Source of the DNA: an uncultured Eubacteriales bacterium
GTDB taxonomy: Bacteria > Bacillota > Clostridia > Christensenellales > CAG-314
Direction: 5' to 3'
Assembly: GCA_948938605.1 (NCBI GenBank)
Contig: CARAIG010000035.1
Coordinates: 1-34,329 of the forward strand
DNA length: 34,329 nucleotides
The notes beneath the pieces were generated by a model, which made no database searches, was not told the DNA's origin, and worked only from the letters and a program-made list of their open reading frames with translations. Every line of letters starts with the position of its first letter. Within the stretch, counting starts at the first letter, position 1. Shown here in pieces: positions 16,443 to 24,824 of this stretch. The translations under genes were made by a program, and so were the position numbers.

Positions 16443-18761
16443 TTAAACCAATGCGTTAGCGTAGACGGTTGCAATGTCTTCCGCCAAAACAAATTGAATA
16501 TTATCGCGAACTTCCTTGGGAATTTCCTCCAAGTCGCGTTCGTTATCCTTAGGTATAATTACCTTGCGTATACCTATGCGGTAAGCGGCAAGCGTCTTTT
16601 CGCGAAGTCCGCCTATCGGCAACACTTTTCCGCGCAGAGTAATTTCCCCTGTCATTGCAACTTTGCCCGAAACGGGTTTTCCGCTAAACGCCGACATTAC
16701 GACCGTTGCCATAGTTATACCTGCGGACGGACCGTCCTTAGGTATTGCGCCTTCCGGCACGTGAATGTGAATATCCGTTTTTTCGAATACCGATTTATCT
16801 ATACCGTACTCATCGGCAAGGCTCTTTACAAGAGATATTGCCGTACGGGCAGATTCCTTCATAACGTCGCCTAAATTTCCGGTCAACTGCACTTCGCCTT
16901 TACCTTGGAACAACGTAGCGTCAACGTTTAACGTTACGCCGCCTACGCGCGTCCAAGCAAGTCCGCGGGCGGAACCTACGGTATCAGGGATAACACCCAT
17001 TTCGTCGCGGTTGCGTTCAGCCCCTAAAAATTCACGTAAATTGTCGGGAGTAACGGTAATTTTAGTTTCCTTTGTCGAAACAAGTTTAAGCGCAACTTTA
17101 CGGCAAATCGTTGCAATTTGACGTTCAAGGTTACGTACGCCAGATTCGCTTGTATAGCGTTCCACTATTTTACCGTACGTTTCGTCGGAAATTTCGATTG
17201 CGCCGTCGGGAATCCCGTGCAATGCCATATTCTTTTTAAGTAAAAATTTATTGGCAATTTCCACTTTTTCTAATTCGGTATATCCCGACAGTTCTATCAC
17301 TTCCATACGGTCAAGCAACGGTTCGGGAATATCGTCGGTAGCATTTGCAGTACACACAAACAAAACTTTTGACAAGTCGTACGGCACTTCCATAAAGTGG
17401 TCGGTAAAACTGAAATTCTGTTCGGGATCCAACACTTCCAACATTGCGCTTGCTGGATCGCCCCTATTGTCTTTACCCATCTTGTCGATTTCGTCCAGTA
17501 GCAATACGGGATTAATGCACCCCGCTTGCTTCATCATATAGATAATTTTGCCGGGAATTGCGCCCACGTACGTACGGCGGTGACCGCGGATTTCCGCTTC
17601 GTCGCGCACGCCGCCCAGACTTACGCGCAAGTATTTACGGTCAAGCGCCCTTGCAATACTTTTAACAATGGACGTTTTGCCCACCCCCGGAGGACCTACA
17701 AAACACAAAATAGGTCCGTTAAGTTTGCCCGTCAACTGCATTACCGCAAGATACTCTATTATCCTATCCTTAATCTTTTCCAAGCCGTAATGGTCTTCGT
17801 CAAGGATTTGCCTTGCGCGTACTAAATCCTTGTTGTCGACAGATTCCTTCGACCATGGCACGTCGCACAGCCAATCCAAATAATTGCGTATAACGGCTGC
17901 ATCGGGTGACGTCGGCGACATTTTTGCAAGACGCGACAATTCCTTATTCGCTTTATTAGCGACTTCCTCGGGCATACCGCTTGCTTTAATTTTGTCCAAA
18001 TAGTCTTGTTTTTCGTTAGCGTCGTCACCGAGTTCGGCGGATATGGCTTTCATTTGCTCGCGCAAATAGTATTCCTTTTGACCGTCTTGAACTTGATCCT
18101 TTACGCGGTTGGCAATACGCTTTTCCACCTTGACAAGTTCCAATTCGCCCTCAATATAAACGCAAATACGTTCCATTCTGCTTTCGATGGACGTATCTTC
18201 CAATATTGCTTGTCTAAACGGCAGACGGGTTACTATTTCATTTGCCACCAAATTAGTAAAAGCAAGGTAATCGATATCGGGGGAATTTGTAAAGTTTTTA
18301 ATTTCGGTCTTTTTAATATTCTTGTCTATATCGGCAAGTTTAGTAATACATTTAATTGTTTCGTCAAACCAAGCGCGTGTTTCGGAATTGTTTTGGCAAG
18401 TGTAATCCAAAGTTTGAACGCTTGCAAAAATCAATTTTTCGCCCATAGTCATATTAACTACTTTCGCGGCTTCCAATGTTCGGGTTATAACTACCGTCGA
18501 TTCGCTTGTTGCGCTTTCGACCGAAGCTATTTCCGCAACAACGCCCACTTGATACAAATCCGCAGCAGAATTGGGCAAACTTTTTACGCCGTCAAGTTGA
18601 CTTACCATAAAAAATTTACCGCCGTTATCCAATGCGTATTTAATAGCGTTACGGGATATATCCCTTGCCACTTCTACTTTTGCGCGTATATTAGGAAAGA
18701 AAAAGTTTCCTCTCATTGCCAACACAGGCAAATTATCATATTGTGTCAATGTGTACCTCAT
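16443..18761 (-). CDS. lon: ATP-dependent protease La (Lon)
   Basis: The 772-residue LonA hexamer degrades misfolded and regulatory proteins. The N-terminal substrate-binding domain starts with LPVLAMRGNFFFPN. The AAA+ module has Walker A GPPGVGKTS, Walker B LLLDEIDKMG and the sensor region TANATDDIPEPLLDRME. The protease domain has the catalytic Ser in PKDGPSAG at position 679, the same number as in E. coli Lon, and the partner Lys in GGLREKTLAA about 43 residues later. The start has a poor ribosome binding site; a stop codon lies in frame just upstream, so no longer start is possible. Neighbours clpX (45 bp upstream) and engB make it part of the tig operon. Confidence 0.97.
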   Translation of the reverse strand: MRYTLTQYDNLPVLAMRGNFFFPNIRAKVEVARDISRNAIKYALDNGGKFFMVSQLDGVKSLPNSAADLYQVGVVAEIASVESATSESTVVITRTLEAAKVVNMTMGEKLIFASVQTLDYTCQNNSETRAWFDETIKCITKLADIDKNIKKTEIKNFTNSPDIDYLAFTNLVANEIVTRLPFRQAILEDTSIESRMERICVYIEGELELVKVEKRIANRVKDQVQDGQKEYYLREQMKAISAELGDDANEKQDYLDKIKASGMPEEVANKANKELSRLAKMSPTSPDAAVIRNYLDWLCDVPWSKESVDNKDLVRARQILDEDHYGLEKIKDRIIEYLAVMQLTGKLNGPILCFVGPPGVGKTSIVKSIARALDRKYLRVSLGGVRDEAEIRGHRRTYVGAIPGKIIYMMKQAGCINPVLLLDEIDKMGKDNRGDPASAMLEVLDPEQNFSFTDHFMEVPYDLSKVLFVCTANATDDIPEPLLDRMEVIELSGYTELEKVEIANKFLLKKNMALHGIPDGAIEISDETYGKIVERYTSESGVRNLERQIATICRKVALKLVSTKETKITVTPDNLREFLGAERNRDEMGVIPDTVGSARGLAWTRVGGVTLNVDATLFQGKGEVQLTGNLGDVMKESARTAISLVKSLADEYGIDKSVFEKTDIHIHVPEGAIPKDGPSAGITMATVVMSAFSGKPVSGKVAMTGEITLRGKVLPIGGLREKTLAAYRIGIRKVIIPKDNERDLEEIPKEVRDNIQFVLAEDIATVYANALV

Positions 18762-18806
18762 AGATGTTTTTCATTAGTTTGTATAATTTAAAGCAAATTA
18801 TTGCCA

Positions 18807-20024
18807 TTAACTTGCACGACGCGATATTTTAGGCTGTTTAGCTCCTTCCACGCTTTGTTTTGTAATGCGCACTTTGTCGACATTTCCCATTGACGGCGCT
18901 TCATACATACAACTTTGCATAACCGATTCCAACACCGAACGCAATCCGCGCGCACCCGTCTTTAAAGCAATTGATTTTTGCGCAATTGCAACAATAGCAT
19001 CATTGTCGAATTCCAAATCGATGTCGTCCATTTTAAACAGTTTTTTATACTGTTTGACAAGGGAATTTTTAGGCTCGGTCAAAATTTTAACCAACGCTTC
19101 CTCGTTTAACGGCGACAAACCGACGGTAATAGGCAGCCTGCCCACAAATTCGGGAATAAGACCGAATTTAATAAAGTCCTGAGGCTGTATTTTTTTAACG
19201 AGTTCGGCGTGATCGATTTCTTCGACGCTTTTGATTTGGTTACCGAAACCAAGCCCTGCGCCTTGTTGACGTTTTTCAACTATTTTTTCCAGCCCTACAA
19301 ACGCACCGCCGCAAATAAACAAAATATTTGTTGTATCAATCGGGATAGTTTCCGCTTGCGGATGTTTGCGACCGCCTTGCGGGGGAACATTTGCAACCGT
19401 ACTTTCGATTATTTTAAGCAACGCTTGCTGCACGCCTTCGCCGGAAACGTCCCGCGTAATGGAAACGTTTTCGGACTTTTTGGCTATTTTATCTATTTCG
19501 TCGATATAAATTATGCCTTTTTCTGCCTTTTCTATATTATAATCGGCAGCTTGAATAAGTTTAAGCAATATATTTTCCACGTCGTCGCCAACATACCCTG
19601 CTTCGGTAAGCGTCGTTGCATCGGCAACGGCAAACGGAACGTCAAGGATTTTGGCAAGAGTTTTAGCTAGAAGTGTTTTGCCGCAACCGGTAGGTCCAAG
19701 CATTAAAATATTGCTTTTTTCCAATTCGACGTCATCGTCTTCGTCAGACTTGCTCAAAATACGCTTGTAATGGTTATATACCGCAACAGACAGCGCGCGT
19801 TTAGCGTCTTCCTGACCTACTACGTATTTATCCAGTTCCGCCTTGATTTCGGCGGGTTTAAGCAACTTAATATCCAGTTTATCGTCAATTTCGTTGTCTA
19901 TTTCGTATTCCAAAATAGACATACACGTTTCGACGCATTCATCGCAAATACATACGCCCGACGGGCCCGCTAAAAGTTTTTTTACGCTGTCTTCGCTTTT
20001 ACCGCAAAAAGAACATGTTTGCAT
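18807..20024 (-). CDS. clpX: ATP-dependent Clp protease ATP-binding subunit ClpX
   Basis: The 405-residue AAA+ unfoldase delivers tagged substrates to ClpP. The N-terminal zinc-binding domain has C4-x2-C7 and C27-x2-C30. Walker A is GPTGCGKTLLA, Walker B IIYIDEIDKIA, and the pore-2/sensor region follows with SGEGVQQALLKI. The ClpP-docking loop is seen as GLGFGNQ, the family's [IL]GF tripeptide. Sensor-2 Arg is in TGARGLRSVLE. A GAGG site lies before the ATG. It is placed between clpP (29 bp upstream) and lon, the standard order. Confidence 0.97.
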   Translation of the reverse strand: MQTCSFCGKSEDSVKKLLAGPSGVCICDECVETCMSILEYEIDNEIDDKLDIKLLKPAEIKAELDKYVVGQEDAKRALSVAVYNHYKRILSKSDEDDDVELEKSNILMLGPTGCGKTLLAKTLAKILDVPFAVADATTLTEAGYVGDDVENILLKLIQAADYNIEKAEKGIIYIDEIDKIAKKSENVSITRDVSGEGVQQALLKIIESTVANVPPQGGRKHPQAETIPIDTTNILFICGGAFVGLEKIVEKRQQGAGLGFGNQIKSVEEIDHAELVKKIQPQDFIKFGLIPEFVGRLPITVGLSPLNEEALVKILTEPKNSLVKQYKKLFKMDDIDLEFDNDAIVAIAQKSIALKTGARGLRSVLESVMQSCMYEAPSMGNVDKVRITKQSVEGAKQPKISRRAS

Positions 20025-20053
20025 TGTTAATCCTCAAATAATAGTCCTAAAAT

Positions 20054-20638
20054 TTACTTTCGGGTGTAAAACACTTGGTCTACTATGCCGTATTCCAAGG
20101 CTTCCTGAGCAGACAGATAGTTGTCTCTGTCCGTATCTTTTTCAATTTGTTCAATTGTTTTATTCGTATTTTCAGCTAAAATAGAATTTAATTTCTTTTT
20201 TAATTTCAACAGCTGTTTTGTTTGTATTTCTACGTCCGAAGCCTGACCTTGCGCTCCGCCCAACACTTGGTGAATCATAATTTCGGAATTGGGCAAAGCA
20301 TACCGCTTACCTTTCGTTCCGCTTGACAGCAAAAACGCCCCCATAGACGCTGCCATACCTATGCATATTGTAGATACGTCGCAACGGATATAATTCATTG
20401 TGTCGTAAATTGCCATACCCGCTACCACTTCGCCGCCGGGGCTGTTGATATACAGCGAGATGTCCTTAGTGGGATCCTTGGATTCCAAATAAATCAGCTG
20501 CGCTACCACCAAGTTGGCAATGTCGGTATTAATAGGACCGGACAAAAATATTACGCGGTCTTCAAGCAAACGCGAATAAATGTCAAAACTTCTTTCGCCG
20601 CTTTCGGTACGGTCTACGACCATAGGTACTAATGTCAT
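20054..20638 (-). CDS. clpP: ATP-dependent Clp protease proteolytic subunit
   Basis: A 194-residue serine protease forming the tetradecameric ClpP chamber. Ser98 lies in GMAASMGAF, His123 in IMIHQV, and the catalytic Asp in the C-terminal segment TDRDNYLSA. The substrate-groove glycine motif SPGG is at 66-69. I take the ATG at 20638 because AAGGAG sits 6 nt upstream and the protein then has the family length; the in-frame ATG at 20671 would add 11 residues across the upstream hairpin. It lies 64 bp after tig, with a strong hairpin (20661-20692) between them. Confidence 0.96.
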   Translation of the reverse strand: MTLVPMVVDRTESGERSFDIYSRLLEDRVIFLSGPINTDIANLVVAQLIYLESKDPTKDISLYINSPGGEVVAGMAIYDTMNYIRCDVSTICIGMAASMGAFLLSSGTKGKRYALPNSEIMIHQVLGGAQGQASDVEIQTKQLLKLKKKLNSILAENTNKTIEQIEKDTDRDNYLSAQEALEYGIVDQVFYTRK

Positions 20639-20660
20639 ATTAAACTCCTTATTAAAATAG

Positions 20661-20692
20661 ACGTCGGGCAAATATTATATTTTACCCGACGT
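20661..20692 (-). terminator. Hairpin between tig and clpP (attenuator or processing site)
   Basis: ACGTCGGG (20661-20668) pairs with CCCGACGT (20685-20692), and the AT-rich interior (AAATATTATATTT) can continue the helix. The total is about 13 bp, 10 nt past the tig stop. The following minus-strand sequence CTATTTTAAT is only a weak T-run, so partial termination or mRNA stabilisation is more likely than a full stop. Confidence 0.55.
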
Positions 20693-20702
20693 TGTTAACG
20701 TT

Positions 20703-21995
20703 TTATGCCAAAGTGTTTTCTTTTTTCAACAATGCAATAAGCGCATCAGTAATGACTTGGTTTTCAAAGTAATACTTGTCTTCTTCGCGAAGTTGATCCT
20801 TTATTGCTTCGTAAGGTTGATTAATACGCTCGGCGTACTCTTTGATTTTTGCTTCGACGGCTTTTGCCGACGCTTTAATCTTTTCCGCCTTAACTATTTC
20901 TTCAAATACCAATCTTGTGCGTACTGCTTTTTTAGCGCGCTCGCGGTGAGTTTCGCGGAGCTGCTCCATTGTTGTTTCGGTATACTTAAAGTAATTGTCC
21001 AAGTTTAAACCTTGATACGAAAGCTGATATTTAAAGTCTTCGATATATTGATCGATTTGTTCCTCAATCATAACGTCGGGTACGTCGATTTCGGTATTAT
21101 CGACAACTGTTTCGACCAACTTGCTTTCGTCCTTGTTGTCGGCGTCTTTTTGATATCTTTCGGCAATAGTCTTTTTGATATCGTCCTTGTACTCCTTCAA
21201 TGTGGAAAATTCCGAAACATCCTTTGCAAATTCGTCGTCCAGTTCGGGCAATTCCTTTTTGGTAATGCCGTTAATAGTAACGGTAAATACTGCGGGCTTG
21301 CCTGCAAGTTGTTCCGAATGGTATTCCGCAGGGAATGTAACGTTGATATCCTTAGTTTCGCCGATGTTCATTCCGACAAGTTGTTCTTCGAAACCTTCGA
21401 TAAACGTATGCGAACCGATAGTAAGAGATTGTTTTTCGGCAGTTCCGCCTTCAAACGCTACTCCGTCGACCTTTCCGCAGTAGTCAAGATTTACTTGATC
21501 GCCGTCTTGAACCGCTCTGTCGGTAATTTCAACAAAACGGGCGTTACGTTCGCGAACTTTGTCAAGTTCGGCATCGATATCGGCAGGTTTAACTTTTTGA
21601 ACTTTTGCCTTTTCGACAGTAAGTCCTTTGTAAGCGCCGAGTTTAACTTCGGGACGAACGGTAACGACTACCGCAAAGGTCACCCCCTTATCATCCATTT
21701 TGATGGATTTATCGTCAATAGACGGACGGGAAACAGGTTCAACCTTTTTATTTTTATCCAAAAATTCGGTATAATATTCTTGTGCAGCCAAGTAAAGCGC
21801 ATCTTCAAAGAAAAGTCCTTTGCCGTATCTTTGTTCCAAAACGTTTTTAGGTACGTGTCCCTTGCGGAAACCGGGAACATTGTACTTGCCCTTATTTTGA
21901 TCGTATGCTTTACGGTCGAATACAGCCCATTCGGTTGTATCCATTTTAAAGGTTACGGTTAAAGTGTTGACTTCCTTATTTTGCGTGTATTTCAT
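20703..21995 (-). CDS. tig: Trigger factor, ribosome-associated chaperone
   Basis: A 430-residue chaperone that binds nascent chains at the ribosome exit. The N-terminal ribosome-binding signature is GFRKGHVPKNVLEQRYG. The FKBP-type peptidyl-prolyl isomerase domain follows at about 150-240 (GDQVNLDYCGKVDGVAFEGG, then FIEGFEEQLVGM). The C-terminal half is the long helical chaperone body. The ATG at 21995 has a perfect AGGAGG site; an in-frame ATG at 22088 would add 31 residues running back through the promoter. It is first in the tig-clpP-clpX-lon-engB operon and divergent from rqcH. Confidence 0.96.
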   Translation of the reverse strand: MKYTQNKEVNTLTVTFKMDTTEWAVFDRKAYDQNKGKYNVPGFRKGHVPKNVLEQRYGKGLFFEDALYLAAQEYYTEFLDKNKKVEPVSRPSIDDKSIKMDDKGVTFAVVVTVRPEVKLGAYKGLTVEKAKVQKVKPADIDAELDKVRERNARFVEITDRAVQDGDQVNLDYCGKVDGVAFEGGTAEKQSLTIGSHTFIEGFEEQLVGMNIGETKDINVTFPAEYHSEQLAGKPAVFTVTINGITKKELPELDDEFAKDVSEFSTLKEYKDDIKKTIAERYQKDADNKDESKLVETVVDNTEIDVPDVMIEEQIDQYIEDFKYQLSYQGLNLDNYFKYTETTMEQLRETHRERAKKAVRTRLVFEEIVKAEKIKASAKAVEAKIKEYAERINQPYEAIKDQLREEDKYYFENQVITDALIALLKKENTLA

Positions 21996-22026
21996 TGTAT
22001 TCCTCCTAGGACATAATTCGTTTAGT

Positions 22027-22055
22027 ATTATATCATAACCAAACAAATTTAGCAA
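22027..22055 (-). promoter_or_regulatory. Promoter of the tig-clpPX-lon-engB operon
   Basis: On the minus strand TTGCTA (22055-22050), a 17-nt spacer and TATAAT (22032-22027), with a TGA extended -10. I see no CIRCE (HrcA) element or CtsR heptad repeats nearby, so heat-shock control of this operon is not evident. Confidence 0.7.
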
Positions 22056-22068
22056 ACGTTTTTTTGCA

Positions 22069-22097
22069 TTGACAACGCATTTTAACAATGCTACAAT
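22069..22097 (+). promoter_or_regulatory. Promoter of rqcH
   Basis: TTGACA (22069-22074), 17 nt and TACAAT (22092-22097) form a near-consensus promoter. The -10 ends only 9 nt before the rqcH ATG, so the mRNA would have 0-4 nt of leader. Confidence 0.75.
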
Positions 22098-22106
22098 GTA
22101 CTTACT

Positions 22107-23810
22107 ATGGCATATGACGCTTTAAGTCTGTCGGTATTGACAAAGGAATTTGCAGATACGTTAATCGGCGGAAAAATCACAAAAATATATCAGCCCGAAA
22201 AGGACGAAATAGTTTTGTTTATTTTTAACAAACAGACATACAAACTGATAATTTCGTCCAACGCGGGAGTAAACAGGATTCATTTAACGACGGCAGTATT
22301 CGACAATCCGAAAACCGCGCCGTCATTTTGTATGCTGTTGCGCAAACACATAACCAACGCCGCTGTCGTCAACATCGAACAAATGCCCTACGAACGAGTT
22401 TTGGAATTTACTTTGTCGGTTTGCGACGAATTAGGTTACAAACGTCAAATGTTTTTAATATTCGAATTGACGGGCAAAACGTCGAACATAATTCTTGCGG
22501 ACGAAAACCACATAGTTTTAGACAGCATAAAACACTTGCCGCAAGACCTTGACAGCAAGCGCATAATTATGAACGGCGCAAAATACGGTTTCTTTTTGCC
22601 GCAACAAAAAATTGTTCCGTTCGACACCGAAAAAGTTGCCGAATACCTTGCTCGAACCACGCTTCCCCTACGCAAAAATTTACCCGAAACTTTGCTTGGA
22701 GTTTCGCAAGCAACCGTAAACGAAATGATTGTAGGACTTGACGAAAACGATCACACCGCTGTAAACAACGCCAAAGTTTTAAACGGAATAAAACGTTACC
22801 GCGACAGTTTGTCAAATCCCAGTCCGAACGTAGTCTTACGCGACGGCACGCCTATAGACGTTTGCCCGTTTGATTACTTGTCGGTAAAAGGCGAAAAAGT
22901 CTATTACTCAACTTTAAACGAAGCACACGACAACTACTACTTTTTGCTAGACCAAGCACAGCGTTTTGCAAGCAAATCCAAGTCGGTTTCCACCGTTGTA
23001 AAAAATGCAATTTCCCGCATTGAAAAAAAACTTGCAATACAGCGTCAAAGCGTGCTGGAAGCGGAAAGCCGCGAAACATACAAACAGTACGGCGACTTGA
23101 TTTTATCCAACCTATGGCAAATAACGCCGTTAAAGGATAGTTTTACTTGCTTTAATTACTACGATAATACCGAAGTAACTATTCCGTTAGACAAAAATCT
23201 AACCGCTCAACAAAACGCGCAAACCTATTACAAAAAGTACAGAAAACTAAAATCTTCCGCCGAGCACAACAGCAAACTGGTAGAAGAAAACCAAGCGTTG
23301 CTCGACTACTTGTCGACAATCAAAAACAGTTTGAAATATTGCAACAATTCCGACGATTTGCAGCAAATAAAGGAAGAACTTATATCTATCGGACTAATAA
23401 AAGAAAAACAAATTAAACGCACAAAAACCGAAACTCCGCTAAAACCGTTACGGTATTCAATTGACGGTTATACGGTGTACGTAGGCAAAAATAATGCGCA
23501 AAATAACTATGTAACGTTTAAAATAGCCAAGCCTAGCGATATGTGGTTGCATACGCAAAAAATACATTCGTCCCACGTTTTGATTGTAAACGACAAAGCA
23601 GGCGACATTCCGTTAGAAACGGTAATAAGGGCGGCGGAAATTTGCGCGTACTATTCGCAGGCAAACGGCGGAACAAAAATTCCCGTCGACTATACATTAA
23701 AATCAAACGTAAAAAAACCGCCAAAGGCGCCGTTAGGTTTTGTTATTTACCCTACTTACCAAACAATTTTAGTTAACCCCAACCGCCATGTTTCGGAACT
23801 GCAAAATTAA
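22107..23810 (+). CDS. rqcH: Ribosome quality control protein RqcH (NFACT / Rqc2 family)
   Basis: A 567-residue homologue of Bacillus RqcH and eukaryotic NEMF/Rqc2. It binds obstructed 50S subunits carrying peptidyl-tRNA and directs C-terminal alanine tailing. It was long called fibronectin-binding protein A. The NFACT-N domain starts MAYDALSLSVLTKEF, with SNAGVNRIHLTT and FCMLLRKH. A helical coiled-coil middle follows (about 290-440), then the NFACT-R domain (about 455-567) with YVGKNNAQNNYVTFK, DMWLHTQKIHSSHV and the KPPKAPLGFV segment. The usual DR pair (D97/R98 in Bacillus) appears here as E96-R97. The N-terminus is canonical, so the start is firm, yet no ribosome binding site precedes it and the promoter nearly touches it. 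It is transcribed divergently from tig. Confidence 0.94.
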   Translation: MAYDALSLSVLTKEFADTLIGGKITKIYQPEKDEIVLFIFNKQTYKLIISSNAGVNRIHLTTAVFDNPKTAPSFCMLLRKHITNAAVVNIEQMPYERVLEFTLSVCDELGYKRQMFLIFELTGKTSNIILADENHIVLDSIKHLPQDLDSKRIIMNGAKYGFFLPQQKIVPFDTEKVAEYLARTTLPLRKNLPETLLGVSQATVNEMIVGLDENDHTAVNNAKVLNGIKRYRDSLSNPSPNVVLRDGTPIDVCPFDYLSVKGEKVYYSTLNEAHDNYYFLLDQAQRFASKSKSVSTVVKNAISRIEKKLAIQRQSVLEAESRETYKQYGDLILSNLWQITPLKDSFTCFNYYDNTEVTIPLDKNLTAQQNAQTYYKKYRKLKSSAEHNSKLVEENQALLDYLSTIKNSLKYCNNSDDLQQIKEELISIGLIKEKQIKRTKTETPLKPLRYSIDGYTVYVGKNNAQNNYVTFKIAKPSDMWLHTQKIHSSHVLIVNDKAGDIPLETVIRAAEICAYYSQANGGTKIPVDYTLKSNVKKPPKAPLGFVIYPTYQTILVNPNRHVSELQN

Positions 23811-23871
23811 TCAAAATTTTAACTTAAACGTAAAATACAGGTTCGCTTAATCTTAATAGTTTTATACGCAA

Positions 23872-23902
23872 AATGCCGAGTTCTGCAATTGAACTCGGCA
23901 TT
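23872..23902. terminator. Bidirectional terminator between rqcH and the carbamoyltransferase-like gene
   Basis: AATGCCGAGTTC (23872-23883) and GAACTCGGCATT (23891-23902) form a perfect 12-bp stem with a 7-nt loop between convergent genes. T-runs are short on both strands (ATTAAATTTATT on plus, ATTTTGCG on minus). It can serve both. Confidence 0.8.
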
Positions 23903-23923
23903 AAATTTATTACTGAATTTTGT

Positions 23924-24760
23924 TTAATTTTTATGAACCAAGTACAGCACTGCCATTGCAACCGATACGTAACAGCAATCGCGCGCGCTTGCAATACTGT
24001 TAGAATAATTGCGCACGCCTATGCGGTCGACTATGGTACGGCAACCAAGCAACGGACAGTTTATGCGCGCCTTATCCATCAGACTTTCAGGTATGCCTCC
24101 CGAAGCGCCGTAGTATTGTTCCATATCGGAAAACGGCGTAAGTCCAATGTCGATTACCGCATCCGCGCCCGAAAATGCCGCTTCGGCGTTGTTTACCACA
24201 ATGCCTTTCCTTACCGTTTCGGTATCGCTTTTAGGCAGGTACCACACCAATGTCGAGCCGTACTGCTGCAAGCAATACGTAAGTTCGTTAATTCGGTTTA
24301 CGTCTTTATTGCCGACGGCGACAACGGTTAAGTTCTGCAAACTGTCCATACGGCCATTTATTGCCATAAGATCCGCCAAAACCCCTATCGGATCGTATTG
24401 CAACGTACCGCCGTTAATTACGCTGCAACGGCTTTGCGAAGCAAAAACGTCTAAAAGACGGTCGTTTTTGCAAGATAGCACAACTGCGTTAACGCCCATA
24501 CTGTCGAACACTTGGCACTGTTCCAACATATCGTCCGAAGCAAAAACGGGACAAAACGAGCCTGACAAATAGTTAACTCCCAAATTAAACGCCGTACTCG
24601 AAACAGACGGTGCTTCCCATACGCCCGCAACCGTACTTCCTATAAGCTGCGGACCTTTTTTGTAATTGTTTTGCACAATTCGGCGCATTTGAGTTGCAAC
24701 TTCGATAATGTTATTTATATCCCTTTTGCTCATATCCATAAGCGAAAGTAAATTTTTCAT
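23924..24760 (-). CDS. Aspartate/ornithine carbamoyltransferase-like protein with degenerate active site
   Basis: A 278-residue protein with the two-domain ATCase/OTCase layout. It starts KNLLSLMDMSKRDINNIIEVA, close to PyrB N-termini, and its second domain begins LQNLTVVAVGNKDVNRINEL. Family signatures are present in position but not in residues. The carbamoyl-phosphate loop S-T-R-T-R reads SVSST (52-56). The H-P-T-Q motif reads YDPIG (122-126). The H-P-L-P-R motif reads CPLLGCR (235-241). It is therefore unlikely to transfer carbamoyl groups and may bind another ligand or act as a regulatory or structural subunit. It follows rluD by 64 bp at the end of the lspA-rluD array, where Bacillus carries pyrR-pyrP-pyrB. 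The start has only a GGGG-type site. Confidence 0.75.
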   Translation of the reverse strand: MKNLLSLMDMSKRDINNIIEVATQMRRIVQNNYKKGPQLIGSTVAGVWEAPSVSSTAFNLGVNYLSGSFCPVFASDDMLEQCQVFDSMGVNAVVLSCKNDRLLDVFASQSRCSVINGGTLQYDPIGVLADLMAINGRMDSLQNLTVVAVGNKDVNRINELTYCLQQYGSTLVWYLPKSDTETVRKGIVVNNAEAAFSGADAVIDIGLTPFSDMEQYYGASGGIPESLMDKARINCPLLGCRTIVDRIGVRNYSNSIASARDCCYVSVAMAVLYLVHKN

Positions 24761-24824
24761 AAAGATACCCCATACAGTAACAGCAGTTAAGCCTTACGTT
24801 ATTGCTAATTAATCATTATTACTT

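Noticed and set aside
18006..18791. 261-codon open frame opposite the N-terminal part of lon
   Set aside because: Antisense shadow of a conserved gene, without motif or start signals.
21012..21962. 316-codon open frame on the plus strand opposite tig
   Set aside because: Antisense to intact trigger factor; composition is typical of reverse-strand shadows (Phe/Asn/Val-rich, no motif).
20639..22106. CIRCE or CtsR operators controlling the tig-clp-lon operon
   Set aside because: I found neither TTAGCACTC-N9-GAGTGCTAA nor tandem GGTCAAA heptads near either the tig promoter or the clpP start.
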